In this document: positions 1 through 7,248 of the stretch, in pieces
Numbering within the stretch: the stretch's first letter is position 1
How the letters are laid out: each line of letters opens with the position of its first letter
Origin: Candidatus Equinaster intestinalis
Lineage (GTDB): Bacteria > Bacillota_A > Clostridia > Oscillospirales > Acutalibacteraceae
Reading direction: 5' to 3'
Assembly: GCA_018065375.1 (NCBI GenBank)
Contig: JAGHTJ010000020.1
Location: forward strand, 1 to 11,468
DNA length: 11,468 nt
Position numbers and translations under genes: made by a program
Notes under the pieces: model-generated
Told to the model about the DNA's origin: nothing
The model's database searches: none
The model's input: the letters and a program-made list of their open reading frames with translations, nothing else

Positions 1-225
1 AAGACAATTATTATCTGTGCGATTATTGCTGTTGCAATAGCTGTAATTCTTACGGTTGTTTTCAAGCTCACAAGCAACAATGAGGAAGGCGGAAAAACTG
101 ACAGTTCAAGTAGTGCCGCCAGCGTTTCGGCTCTCTCGGAATCAACCAAGAGCTATACCTCGGAGGAGCTCTCGGCTATAGCCGAATGGTGGGAAACCGT
201 AAGCGTCACCAACGAAGCAGAATAA
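1..225 (+). CDS. C-terminal fragment of an unrecognised membrane-anchored protein (5' end outside window)
   Basis: Frame 1 is open from the first base to a TAA at 223-225 and gives 74 residues with no visible start, so the gene begins upstream. The visible part opens with one strongly hydrophobic stretch of about 20 residues (about 3-21, preceded by Lys), which is a single membrane-spanning helix. A short Ser/Ala/Glu-rich, hydrophilic segment follows and ends in EWWETVSVTNEAE. This suggests a single-pass protein with a short exported or linker-like tail, but no family can be named from so little. It lies 73 bases upstream of livK on the same strand, with a weak hairpin between them, so cotranscription is possible but not shown. 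The reading is supported by the absence of stops and by codon use similar to the downstream genes. Confidence 0.6.
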   Translation, partial: KTIIICAIIAVAIAVILTVVFKLTSNNEEGGKTDSSSSAASVSALSESTKSYTSEELSAIAEWWETVSVTNEAE

Positions 226-243
226 AATATTGCGGTTATTTTT

Positions 244-270
244 CAGCCGATTTCATCTCGGCTGTTTAAT
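244..270 (+). terminator. Weak hairpin, possible terminator or 5' leader structure before livK
   Basis: CAGCCGA (244-250) and TCGGCTG (258-264) are perfect complements around a 7-base loop. Only a short T-run follows (TTTAAT) and then an A-tract, so as an intrinsic terminator for the upstream gene it is weak. It could equally be a leader structure of the livK message. It ends 18 bases before the livK Shine-Dalgarno. Confidence 0.4.
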
Positions 271-298
271 AAAAAAATTTACGGAGAGGAAATTTCTA

Positions 299-1426
299 AT
301 GAAAAATTTCAAAAAAATTATTGCGATAATTATGGTTACCGCTATGGTTGTTGCCTGCTTTGCAGGCTGCGGCGAAGAAAACGGAACCTCCGGTGACACC
401 TTCTTTATCGGTGCAACCGGCCCCCTTACCGGCAGCGTAATGTCTTACGGTGTTTCGGTTAAAAACGGCGCTCAACTCGCAGTTGAGGAAATCAATGCCG
501 CCGGCGGACTTGATGGTATAAACTTTACCTTCGAAATGCTTGACGACAAGGCAACTGCAGAAGATGCCGCAACCGGTTACGACCAGCTCTTTGATAAGGG
601 TATGAACCTTTCTCTCGGCTCGGTAACCTCCGGCTCCTGCGAGGCATTTGCTACAAAAGCGGCAAAGGATAAGCTTTTCTTCATCACTCCTTCTGCTTCT
701 GCGGCAAACGTTATTGAAAACCGTCCCACAGCATTCCGCGTTTGCTTCGGCGACCCCGACCAGGGTATTCTCGCGGCTGACGAGCTTTCAAAAACCTACA
801 CCAAAATCGGTGCTATCTACGATTCTTCGGACGACTATTCAAGCGGTATCTACGCCGCATTCGAAAGCGAAATGAAGAAGCTCGGCAAGGCATACACCGT
901 ACAGTCCTTCGATAAGGAAAACAACCGTGACTTCTCAACCCAGGTTGAAGCCCTTAAGGATTGCGAGGTTATCTTCCTTCCGATTTACTACACCGAAGCC
1001 GGTCTTATTGCAAAGGCCTGCGTTTCAAAGGGCGTAAACGCTCTTCTCTTCGGTTGTGACGGTCTTGACGGCGTTGCCGGTCAGATTGACTCCACCGTTA
1101 CCAACACTATCAAATACATCACTCCCTTCGATGTAAATTCAACCGAGGAAAAAACCGCTAACTTTGTTAAGAGCTATACCGCAAAGTATAACACCGCTCC
1201 CGACCAGTTCGCGGCTGACGGCTACGATGCCATATACACCATTTTCGAGGCACTCAAGGCTGCAGGCGTTAAAGACACGAAGCTTGAAGCCGCCGAAATG
1301 AGCGAAAAGATTATTGCCGCTCTTACTGCCGAAACCTTCTCATACAAGGGTGTTACCGGCGGTATGACCTGGGACGCTTCATGTGCCTGCACCAAGGTTC
1401 CGGTTATAGTTGAGCTCGGAAAATAA
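299..1426 (+). CDS. livK: Branched-chain amino acid ABC transporter, substrate-binding lipoprotein (LivK family)
   Basis: This is the extracytoplasmic receptor that binds a branched-chain or related amino acid and delivers it to the LivHM permease. The protein has 375 residues, normal for the periplasmic-binding-protein type 1 (Peripla_BP_6) family. It starts with a lipoprotein signal: Lys-rich N-terminus, hydrophobic core at about 7-22 and a lipobox-like FAGC with Cys24 as the probable lipidation site (C20 is a less likely alternative). Family landmarks are GPLTG (41-45), INAAGG (65-70), TPSAS (130-134) and DGYDA (307-311). The start is the ATG at 299, preceded by GGAGAGG at about 283-289. 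An upstream in-frame TTG at 230 would bury the signal peptide behind 23 residues and run through the hairpin, so it is rejected. It is the first gene of the liv operon, separated from livH by 151 bases with two hairpins. The substrate cannot be told from sequence alone: LivK relatives also bind amides, urea or other amino acids. Confidence 0.93.
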   Translation: MKNFKKIIAIIMVTAMVVACFAGCGEENGTSGDTFFIGATGPLTGSVMSYGVSVKNGAQLAVEEINAAGGLDGINFTFEMLDDKATAEDAATGYDQLFDKGMNLSLGSVTSGSCEAFATKAAKDKLFFITPSASAANVIENRPTAFRVCFGDPDQGILAADELSKTYTKIGAIYDSSDDYSSGIYAAFESEMKKLGKAYTVQSFDKENNRDFSTQVEALKDCEVIFLPIYYTEAGLIAKACVSKGVNALLFGCDGLDGVAGQIDSTVTNTIKYITPFDVNSTEEKTANFVKSYTAKYNTAPDQFAADGYDAIYTIFEALKAAGVKDTKLEAAEMSEKIIAALTAETFSYKGVTGGMTWDASCACTKVPVIVELGK

Positions 1427-1450
1427 TTTTCAAATGAATTAAAATAAGTC

Positions 1451-1484
1451 TTTCGGCAAGCGGGATTTTTCCCGCTTGCTGAAA
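1451..1484 (+). terminator. Strong hairpin after livK, likely mRNA-stabilising or partial terminator
   Basis: GCAAGCGGGA (1456-1465) and TCCCGCTTGC (1470-1479) form a perfect 10-bp stem with a TTTT loop. It extends outward by five more pairs, including one G-U, to span 1451-1484. The downstream sequence is ACTCGTTTTATAAG, a poor U-tract, so full termination is unlikely. A stem of this kind directly after a binding-protein gene usually protects the upstream message or attenuates read-through. Both roles here are inference. Confidence 0.7.
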
Positions 1485-1500
1485 ACTCGTTTTATAAGAT

Positions 1501-1561
1501 TTATACCGAAAAAACATTAAAGGAAATATTTAGTGTCTTTTCGGTGTAAACCTAATTTTTT
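1501..1561 (+). promoter_or_regulatory. Second long hairpin between livK and livH
   Basis: TTATACCGAAAA (1501-1512) pairs with TTTTCGGTGTAA (1538-1549) with one G-U. Inside it ACATTAAA (1514-1521) pairs with TTTAGTGT (1529-1536), also with one G-U. The result is a 20-pair stem with a single A/C mismatch (1513/1537) and a GGAAATA loop. A six-T run follows at 1556-1561, about seven bases past the stem, and the livH ribosome site comes immediately after. It may be a partial terminator, an RNase III-type processing site or a small inverted-repeat insertion; the sequence does not decide between these. Confidence 0.6.
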
Positions 1562-1577
1562 ATAAGGGGAAGAAACA

Positions 1578-2444
1578 ATGAGCGTTTTACTTGACGGTTT
1601 GAGCCTCGGTGCTGTTTATGCACTTATTGCGCTCGGCTACACGATGGTATACGGAATCGCCAAAATGCTGAATTTTGCACATGGCGATATTATAATGGTA
1701 GGTGCCTACACGATTTTTGCATTCACCACAAGCTTTTCGGGTAATATTTTTGTGGGTTTTGCAATTTCGGTGGTTGTCTGCTGTATCATGGGAATTGTTA
1801 TTGAAAAGCTCGCCTACAAGCCCTTGCGCGGAGCATCACCTCTTGCGGTACTTATCACGGCTATCGGTGTAAGCTATCTCTTGCAGGGCATCGCCCAGCT
1901 TACCTTCGGCGCAAAGCCGCATCAGGTATCCCTCCCGGATTTCGGCAAGGTTGATATTTTGGGAAGCAAGATAAGCGTAAATACACTGATTACCCTTATT
2001 GTGGGCGCAATTATCATGGCGGCTTTAACTGTTTTCGTTAAGAAAACCCGCACCGGCAGAGCAATGCTTGCCGTTTCCGAGGACAGAGGCGCGGCACAGC
2101 TTATGGGTGTAAGCGTAAACAGTATAATTATGATAACATTTGCAATAGGTTCCGCTCTTGCAGCATTTGCTTCGCTTTTCTACCTTATGCAGATACCCGC
2201 GGTTGAACCTACGCTGGGCTCAATTCCCGGTATCAAGGCATTTACGGCGGCGGTTATCGGCGGCATCGGTTCTATTCCCGGCGCTATGATAGGCGGCGTA
2301 ATGCTCGGCGTTGTTGAAAAAATATGCCTCAGCATTCCGGCAATCAAGGATTATACAACCGCCATTGAATTCAGTTTACTTATTGTGATACTGCTTGTAC
2401 GTCCTATCGGACTGCTCGGCAAGAAGCGCAGAGAGAAGGTGTAA
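1578..2444 (+). CDS. livH: Branched-chain amino acid ABC transporter permease, LivH family
   Basis: This is one of the two membrane subunits of the LIV transporter, forming half of the translocation pathway with LivM. It has 288 residues, the usual length for LivH, and about eight hydrophobic helices throughout. Recognisable family features are LNFAHGD (31-37) just after the first helix, the cytoplasmic coupling-loop region around AVSEDRGAAQLMGV (165-178) that contacts the ATPases, the Gly-rich AAVIGGIGSIPGAMIGG (224-240), and a C-terminal RPIGLLGKK (275-283). The ATG at 1578 has an AGGGGA ribosome site at 1565-1570. Its stop is 3 bases before the livM start, which indicates translational coupling. 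Nothing is missing or truncated. Confidence 0.95.
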   Translation: MSVLLDGLSLGAVYALIALGYTMVYGIAKMLNFAHGDIIMVGAYTIFAFTTSFSGNIFVGFAISVVVCCIMGIVIEKLAYKPLRGASPLAVLITAIGVSYLLQGIAQLTFGAKPHQVSLPDFGKVDILGSKISVNTLITLIVGAIIMAALTVFVKKTRTGRAMLAVSEDRGAAQLMGVSVNSIIMITFAIGSALAAFASLFYLMQIPAVEPTLGSIPGIKAFTAAVIGGIGSIPGAMIGGVMLGVVEKICLSIPAIKDYTTAIEFSLLIVILLVRPIGLLGKKRREKV

Positions 2445-2447
2445 GCA

Positions 2448-3599
2448 ATGTCCTTAATAAAGAATATCAAAGAAACTTTCAAATGGAAATATCAGATAAA
2501 CTACATCGGAGTTGCCGCATTCCTTATACTTATGATAGTTTTAAGCGAAACCGGCAACCTCACCCGCTCGGTTGCGGGACTTCTCGTAAGAATTGCTTAC
2601 AGCATTATTCTTGCGGTATCGCTTAACCTCGTTGTAGGATTTTTGGGAGAGCTCTCGCTCGGTCATGCAGGATTTATGTGCGTTGGCGCATACCTCGGCT
2701 GTTACGCGGCAAATTATCTCACCCCAATCCTTAACAATCCGATTTTAACACTCATCGCCGCTATGTTTATCGGCGGAATTACGGCGGCAATTTTCGGACT
2801 TATAATCGGTCTGCCCGCCCTTCGCCTTAAGGGAGACTATCTCGCCATCGTTACTCTGGCGTTTGGTGAAATCGTAAGAAACGTTTTCAAAAACCTGCCT
2901 ATGTTCGGCGGCGCAAAGGGACTTATCACAAGCGATATTCAAATGAACTCCAAGGAGCTCTTCATAATTGCATTTATCGTGGTTTTGGTTGTGCTTTTCC
3001 TTACTCAAAACCTTATCCGTTCAAAGCACGGCAGAGCCATTACGGCTATCCGCGATAACGAAATCGCCGCAAAGGCAATGGGTGTAAACGTTACATTCTA
3101 TAAGCTTTTCGTTTTCACCGTTTCGGCGTTTTTCGCGGGAATGGCGGGTGTTATTTACGGACATTTTGCCAACCCCGTTCTTTACGGAACATTCTCTTAC
3201 AACTATTCGATAGAAATTCTCGTAATGGTAGTTCTCGGCGGTATGGGCAGTATAAACGGCTCAATCCTCGCCGCAGCACTTATAACCTATATCAATTTCA
3301 AGCTCCAAAGCGAGCTCACCGGCGACCTCGCCGCACTCAAATTGCTCATCTATGCGCTGATTTTGATAGTAGTTGTTGTATTCGGAAACGCTCCCGCGCT
3401 TGCTCCGCTCAAGGAAAAATTGAGCATCAGAAACTTTAAAAACAAAATTTTCAAGCGAGACAAACACCCCGAAGTAGTAAGCGATGACGCGGCAGACTGG
3501 AACAAAATCAAAACCAAAATAAATATGGACGAGGTTCTTTCAACCGATTTATCAGTTCAGGACGATGTTTACCCTGAAAATTTTGAGGAGGGTAAATAA
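2448..3599 (+). CDS. livM: Branched-chain amino acid ABC transporter permease, LivM family
   Basis: This is the second membrane subunit of the LIV transporter. It has 383 residues, with about eight to ten hydrophobic segments up to residue 312. Family landmarks are GELSLGHAGFMCVGAY (67-82), LRLKGDYLAIVTLAFGE (125-141), the coupling-loop motif AIRDNEIAAKAMGV (200-213) and VLGGMGSING (262-271). After the last helix there is an unusually long hydrophilic tail of about 65 residues (roughly 318-383), first basic and then acidic. Many LivM proteins instead stop soon after an RPxGLLG-type ending like that seen here in LivH. The start ATG lies 3 bases after the livH stop. The stop is one base before the livG ATG, and the livG ribosome site GAGGAGGG lies inside the last livM codons. 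Confidence 0.94.
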   Translation: MSLIKNIKETFKWKYQINYIGVAAFLILMIVLSETGNLTRSVAGLLVRIAYSIILAVSLNLVVGFLGELSLGHAGFMCVGAYLGCYAANYLTPILNNPILTLIAAMFIGGITAAIFGLIIGLPALRLKGDYLAIVTLAFGEIVRNVFKNLPMFGGAKGLITSDIQMNSKELFIIAFIVVLVVLFLTQNLIRSKHGRAITAIRDNEIAAKAMGVNVTFYKLFVFTVSAFFAGMAGVIYGHFANPVLYGTFSYNYSIEILVMVVLGGMGSINGSILAAALITYINFKLQSELTGDLAALKLLIYALILIVVVVFGNAPALAPLKEKLSIRNFKNKIFKRDKHPEVVSDDAADWNKIKTKINMDEVLSTDLSVQDDVYPENFEEGK

Positions 3600-3600
3600 A

Positions 3601-4371
3601 ATGGCGGATATAATTCTTAAAACAGAAAATCTCGGCGTAACCTTCGGCGGTCTTAAGGCCGTTCAGGGGGTAAACCTCGAGATAAAGAAAAAACAGCTTT
3701 ACGGTCTTGTAGGCCCCAACGGTGCCGGCAAAACCACCATATTCAACCTGCTTACCGGCGTTTATCAGCCCACCTCCGGAACATTCTATCTTGACGGTGA
3801 AAAGCTCAACGGTAAATCCCAGGAAGCAATCAACCACAAGGGTATCGCACGTACTTTCCAGAACATTCGTCTTTTCAGCAATATGAGTGTTGTAAGAAAC
3901 GTAATGGTTGGACTTTCTCACCAGCCCGAGTTTAAATGCAATCCCTTTGTAAGTATGCTCCGTTTACCGAAGCATTTTAAAACCGAGGTTGAAATGAGGC
4001 AAAAAGCCAAGGATATTCTTTCTATCTTCGGTCTTTACGACCAGCGAAACAATCTCGCCTGCAATCTGCCCTACGGCAAGCAGAGAAAGCTCGAAATTGC
4101 CCGCGCCCTCGCAACCAATCCGAAGCTTTTGCTTCTCGATGAGCCTGCCGCGGGTATGAACCCCAATGAAACGGCAGATTTGATGGAAATTATCCGCAAA
4201 ATCAGAGACGAATACGATTTGACAATACTCCTTATCGAGCACGATATGAAGTTTGTTTCGGGTCTTTGCGATGAAATAACGGTTCTTAATTTCGGCACGG
4301 TACTTGCTCAAGGCGACACCAAAACCGCCCTTAACGACCCCGAAGTTATCAAGGCGTATATAGGAGGTTAA
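3601..4371 (+). CDS. livG: Branched-chain amino acid ABC transporter ATP-binding protein LivG
   Basis: This is one of two cytoplasmic ATPases that power the LIV transporter. It has 256 residues, normal for LivG. The sequence shows Walker A GPNGAGKTT (38-46), the Q-loop Gln87 in ARTFQNIRLF, the family-type signature LPYGKQR (156-162, in place of LSGGQ), Walker B LLLLDEP (176-182), and the switch histidine H214 in LLIEHDMKF. The region between the Q-loop and signature is longer than in LivF, as is typical for LivG. The start is the ATG at 3601, one base after the livM stop, with GAGGAGGG about 8 bases upstream. A further in-frame ATG at 3565 would add 12 residues that only overlap livM and lacks a good ribosome site, so it is not used. 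Confidence 0.95.
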   Translation: MADIILKTENLGVTFGGLKAVQGVNLEIKKKQLYGLVGPNGAGKTTIFNLLTGVYQPTSGTFYLDGEKLNGKSQEAINHKGIARTFQNIRLFSNMSVVRNVMVGLSHQPEFKCNPFVSMLRLPKHFKTEVEMRQKAKDILSIFGLYDQRNNLACNLPYGKQRKLEIARALATNPKLLLLDEPAAGMNPNETADLMEIIRKIRDEYDLTILLIEHDMKFVSGLCDEITVLNFGTVLAQGDTKTALNDPEVIKAYIGG

Positions 4372-4373
4372 TT

Positions 4374-5087
4374 ATGGCATTTCTTGAAGTTAAAAACCTC
4401 GAAGTATATTACGGCGTAATTCAAGCGCTTTCCGGTATCAGTTTTGAGGTAAACAAGGGCGAAATTGTAACCCTTATCGGTGCCAACGGCGCCGGCAAAA
4501 CTACCACAATGCAGAGCATTATGGGTCTTATCCCCGCAAAAAGCGGCTCGGTAATTTTTGACGGCAAGGATATTTCAAAAACCCCCGTTCACAAGATTGC
4601 GCGTCTCGGTATGACCCAGGTTCCCGAAGGAAGAAGAATTTTCAAGGAGCTTACGGTTTACGAAAATCTGCTTATGGGAGCCTACTCCAAAAAGGATATG
4701 CGCGCCATAAAGCAGGATATTGAGGAAACCTACACATATTTCCCGAGGCTTAAAGAGAGAAAGAAGCAGATAGCCGGAACCCTTTCGGGCGGCGAGCTTC
4801 AGATGCTTGCGATGGGCAGGGCAATGATGAGCCACCCCCAGCTTTTAATGCTTGACGAACCCTCGATGGGTCTTTCGCCGCTTCTTGTAGACGAGGTTTT
4901 CGACATCATCGTAAACTGCTTTAACAAGCGCGGCACAACCATACTGCTTGTTGAGCAGAATGCCGGCAAGTCGCTCGCGATTTCCGATAGAGCCTATGTT
5001 CTCGAAAACGGCAGGATTGTCCTTTCGGGCACCGGCAGAGAGCTGCTTGACAGCGAAGAGGTTAAAAAAGCCTATTTGGGCGGTTAA
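4374..5087 (+). CDS. livF: Branched-chain amino acid ABC transporter ATP-binding protein LivF
   Basis: This is the second ATPase of the LIV transporter, pairing with LivG. It has 237 residues, normal for LivF. Motifs are Walker A GANGAGKTT (36-44), Q-loop Gln82 followed by the LivF hallmark VPEGRRIF (83-90), signature LSGGE (137-141) and Walker B LLMLDEP (157-163). The switch position is Q195 in LLVEQN, where most ABC proteins have His; this substitution is normal for LivF and is not a defect. The ATG at 4374 is two bases after the livG stop, and a perfect AGGAGG (4362-4367) sits in the end of livG. It is the last gene of the operon, followed within 10 bases by a strong terminator. Confidence 0.95.
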   Translation: MAFLEVKNLEVYYGVIQALSGISFEVNKGEIVTLIGANGAGKTTTMQSIMGLIPAKSGSVIFDGKDISKTPVHKIARLGMTQVPEGRRIFKELTVYENLLMGAYSKKDMRAIKQDIEETYTYFPRLKERKKQIAGTLSGGELQMLAMGRAMMSHPQLLMLDEPSMGLSPLLVDEVFDIIVNCFNKRGTTILLVEQNAGKSLAISDRAYVLENGRIVLSGTGRELLDSEEVKKAYLGG

Positions 5088-5093
5088 AACAAC

Positions 5094-5122
5094 AAAAAGA
5101 GGAGCGTTGCTCCTCTTTTTTT
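5094..5122 (+). terminator. Intrinsic terminator of the liv operon, probably bidirectional
   Basis: AAAAAGAGGAGC (5094-5105) and GCTCCTCTTTTT (5109-5120) form a 12-bp stem with a GTT loop, followed by further T residues. The 5' side is an A-run, so the minus-strand transcript also ends in a U-tract. It could therefore stop transcription arriving from the flippase gene as well. Confidence 0.93.
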
Positions 5123-5135
5123 ATTGGATTATTAC

Positions 5136-5161
5136 ACGGTGCGGTTTTCGCGCCGTTTTTT
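5136..5161 (+). terminator. Second intrinsic terminator in the livF-flippase spacer
   Basis: ACGGTGCG (5136-5143) pairs with CGCGCCGT (5149-5156), with one G-U, around a GTTTT loop. It is followed by TTTTT and ATTTT. It acts in the plus direction, as a back-up to the terminator just upstream. Confidence 0.75.
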
Positions 5162-5164
5162 ATT

Positions 5165-5252
5165 TTCGGCGGGCGGCGGCAAGGCGAAGCCTTGCCTTTT
5201 GAGTGCTAACAGCACTCATCGCCCGGGGTGCCCCGGGCAGCCGCCCGCCGAA
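5165..5252. repeat. Palindromic element 1: outer stem enclosing three perfect hairpins
   Basis: The outer arms TTCGGCGGGCGGC (5165-5177) and GCCGCCCGCCGAA (5240-5252) are perfect 13-bp complements. They enclose three perfect hairpins. Hairpin a is GGCAAGGC-GAA-GCCTTGCC (5178-5196). Hairpin b is GAGTGCT-AAC-AGCACTC (5201-5217). Hairpin c is GCCCGGGG-TG-CCCCGGGC (5221-5238). The linkers are only TTTT, ATC and A, so nearly every base is in a stem or tight loop and the whole can fold as a four-way junction in RNA or single-stranded DNA. Hairpin a contains GCGAAGC, known as an exceptionally stable DNA mini-hairpin. The element lies between the convergent livF and flippase genes. It is best described as a REP/MITE-like palindromic element or a structured RNA; function and mobility are not established. 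Confidence 0.8.
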
Positions 5253-5270
5253 CAACAAAATTTCATCAGT

Positions 5271-6662
5271 TTATTTTTTCATCACCTTGCGGGCAAGTGC
5301 CATAATGTTTTGCAGGTTGAATATTGCGATAAAGCAGAGGAAACCGAATTCGTAGGCTATCCAATGCTCCGGTTCTAAAAGCATCACCACGGTCTGACCC
5401 AAAATCAGCGCCGAGTTCACCGTTACCGTAAGGGGTGAGAAGGAAATATCACGATTCCTTATCTTTATATCTATCGCTCTTACAATGAATACGAGGAAAT
5501 AGCTGATGCAGGTGGCTATTGCCGCTCCCTGCGCGCCGTAGCGCAGTATCAGAAAATAATTCAAAACTATGTTTGAAACCGCCCCGATAATGGTGGTTGT
5601 AAGTGTTGCAACATTGCGCGACTGCGCGAGGTAAACATTGCCGAGGAAGGTTACGAAGCAGGAGAAAGCGGTAGCCACGAGCAAAACCGGAATATACTGC
5701 CACGAGGTATAATAGCTCTCGGCAAGCAGGATTTTTGTTACAAACTTCGCCGTAAGAATAAGTCCGGAGCAAACAAGAAAAACGCCGCTTTCAAATGTTT
5801 TGAAAACATTTGAATAAAATACGTTTTTATCCAATGTTTTGTTCTCCTTAACGGCGGATAACTGCCACGCATCGAGGAAAATCGTTGCTATAAGGGTTAA
5901 AATCGTGGGCACCTTGTACGCCACGGCATAAAGGCCGTTTGCCGAATTTCCCACCATATATTTTACGAAATAACGGTCCGAAACGTTTACGACCCACCAA
6001 AGAAGCGAGGTAGGCATAAGCGGAATTGCAAACCGTATCATAGTTTTGGTAAGCTTGGTGTTAAGGTTTTTAAAATCAACGTATTTGTAGAGCTTGGCGC
6101 CGATTGTAAGGAATACAACCGAGCAAAAATCGGCAATTATTATGGCAAGCATATAGCCCACAATGCCCATTTTAAGGGGGATAAGGAAAATTATTGTAAG
6201 CAGGCAGGTCATAAAGGTTGAAAAAATACCGTCTGCCGCGTAGAGCTTAACCTTATCGTCACTCCGAACAAAGAAACTGCAAATATGCCGCAGAGACGAC
6301 ATAAGAATATGAGCATACAAAATATAAATGTACTTCTTTAAATCTTCAACCAGCATTATAAGGGGCGCGGCGCACAAAAGCAGGGCAAAGCCGATGCCAA
6401 CCGCCACAAGGCCGGTTGTAAAAACATCCGACTGCTTATAATCGTTATCCACGCCGAAGCGGATTATGGCGTTTGTAATGCCGAGCATTGCGATAGGAAG
6501 AAGCAGGCTGGCGGAGTTTATAATAATATCGAGCACGCCGAATTCAGCCGTTTCGAGAGCGCGGCTGTAAAAGAATACCATTATAAAGGAAAGTATTTTC
6601 GAACCGAATGTGCCGATGGCGAAAATTGCGGTGTTTTGCGCCAATTTTTTATACTTGTTCAA
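5271..6662 (-). CDS. Oligosaccharide/polysaccharide flippase family protein (Wzx-like, MATE superfamily)
   Basis: This is a polytopic membrane protein of 463 residues with about 12-14 hydrophobic helices spread along its length, as in Wzx-type flippases that move lipid-linked sugars across the membrane. The N-terminus carries the family look: GTFGSKILSF (about 18-27), YSRALETAEFG (32-42) and a later GITNAIIRFG (61-70). The start is a TTG at 6662-6660, chosen because a full GGAGGTGAT ribosome site lies at the right distance upstream and no closer ATG fits. It is downstream of, and cotranscribed with, the COG2426-type gene (31-base gap). No glycosyltransferases or polymerase genes are visible, so the lipid-linked substrate is unknown. 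Other MATE-superfamily exporters (SpoVB or MurJ type) are possible but fit less well. Confidence 0.85.
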   Translation of the reverse strand: MNKYKKLAQNTAIFAIGTFGSKILSFIMVFFYSRALETAEFGVLDIIINSASLLLPIAMLGITNAIIRFGVDNDYKQSDVFTTGLVAVGIGFALLLCAAPLIMLVEDLKKYIYILYAHILMSSLRHICSFFVRSDDKVKLYAADGIFSTFMTCLLTIIFLIPLKMGIVGYMLAIIIADFCSVVFLTIGAKLYKYVDFKNLNTKLTKTMIRFAIPLMPTSLLWWVVNVSDRYFVKYMVGNSANGLYAVAYKVPTILTLIATIFLDAWQLSAVKENKTLDKNVFYSNVFKTFESGVFLVCSGLILTAKFVTKILLAESYYTSWQYIPVLLVATAFSCFVTFLGNVYLAQSRNVATLTTTIIGAVSNIVLNYFLILRYGAQGAAIATCISYFLVFIVRAIDIKIRNRDISFSPLTVTVNSALILGQTVVMLLEPEHWIAYEFGFLCFIAIFNLQNIMALARKVMKK

Positions 6663-6693
6663 CCTATCACCTCCAAACCGGACTCTTTTAAAA

Positions 6694-7188
6694 TCAGAAA
6701 ATGGAAATTATCCAGGGAATTCCGTAGGAAATAAAGCTCATAATGGCGGCGGCGATAACAAGACCGCAAATTATGGCAATCAGCGCCTTTTTGAACTTTA
6801 CACCGAGCAATGCGGCAAGCAAAGCGCCGGTCCAGGCCCCCGTTCCCGGGAGGGGAATGCCTACGAAAATCATAAGCCCCCAAAACTCACCCTTTTCAAG
6901 TTTATCTTTTTTGTTGAGGGTTTTTGTTTCAAGCTTGTTTACAATAGGAGAGAAGAGCCTTGTTTTTTTCATCCAGGCGAAAATCGGAATTATGAGCCAT
7001 AAAATAAAGGGAATCGGAATAAAATTGCCGAGCATACAGATACAAAGCGCCTTTAAATAGGGAATACCCATAATGCTTGCCACCGGCAAACCGCCACGAA
7101 GCTCGATAAGGGGCAGCATCGAAACGAGCGCCGCGATTATCTCCTTCGGAAATGGCAGATTTTGAAACCAATTAAGTAAAGCGTCCAT
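6694..7188 (-). CDS. Small integral membrane protein, COG2426 / Sm_multidrug_ex family
   Basis: The protein has 164 residues, mostly hydrophobic, with about four helices. Two conserved Gly/Pro-rich segments mark the family: PLIELRGGLP (26-35) and GIPLPGTGAWTGA (110-122). Both look like re-entrant loops rather than ordinary helices. The central loop (about 73-102) is basic and hydrophilic. The family is labelled small multidrug export in databases, but to my knowledge the transport role is weakly supported, so it is better treated as a membrane protein of uncertain function. The ATG at 7188 is preceded by AAGGAGAG at about 7 bases. It has its own strong promoter and is followed after 31 bases by the flippase gene, with which it probably forms a two-gene operon. 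Confidence 0.88.
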   Translation of the reverse strand: MDALLNWFQNLPFPKEIIAALVSMLPLIELRGGLPVASIMGIPYLKALCICMLGNFIPIPFILWLIIPIFAWMKKTRLFSPIVNKLETKTLNKKDKLEKGEFWGLMIFVGIPLPGTGAWTGALLAALLGVKFKKALIAIICGLVIAAAIMSFISYGIPWIISIF

Positions 7189-7216
7189 AAAACTCTCCTT
7201 GTATTTTATCCAAATA

Positions 7217-7245
7217 ATTATACTATAAAATATGATTTAAGTCAA
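7217..7245 (-). promoter_or_regulatory. Sigma-A-type promoter of the COG2426-flippase operon
   Basis: On the minus strand TTGACT (7245-7240) and TATAAT (7222-7217) are separated by exactly 17 bases. The -10 box matches the consensus and the -35 box differs at one base. It lies about 30 bases upstream of the ATG at 7188, directly after the gerW terminator. Confidence 0.9.
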
Positions 7246-7248
7246 ATT

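Noticed and set aside
230..298. Upstream TTG start giving livK 23 extra residues
   Set aside because: It would place non-signal residues before a clean lipoprotein signal and lacks a ribosome site. The ATG at 299 has GGAGAGG in place.
1425..1440. CodY-like box (AATTTTC...) overlapping the livK stop
   Set aside because: Only about 11 of 15 positions match in AT-rich sequence, and it lies at the end of a gene rather than at a promoter.
3565..3600. Earlier ATG for livG inside livM
   Set aside because: The extra 12 residues are not part of the LivG family N-terminus, and the strong GAGGAGGG site serves the ATG at 3601.
4963..4968. LivF switch residue Gln instead of His taken as a defect
   Set aside because: VEQN at this place is the usual form in the LivF family, so the ATPase is normal.
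4948..5202. Open frame overlapping the end of livF and running into the spacer
   Set aside because: It is out of frame with livF, has no ribosome site, and runs through two terminators with no recognisable protein features.
5165..5252. Element 1 as a tRNA gene, since it looks like a cloverleaf
   Set aside because: The loops are only 2-3 bases, there is no anticodon-sized loop, no T-loop (TTCRA) or D-loop consensus and no acceptor end. The arms are also too GC-rich and too perfect.
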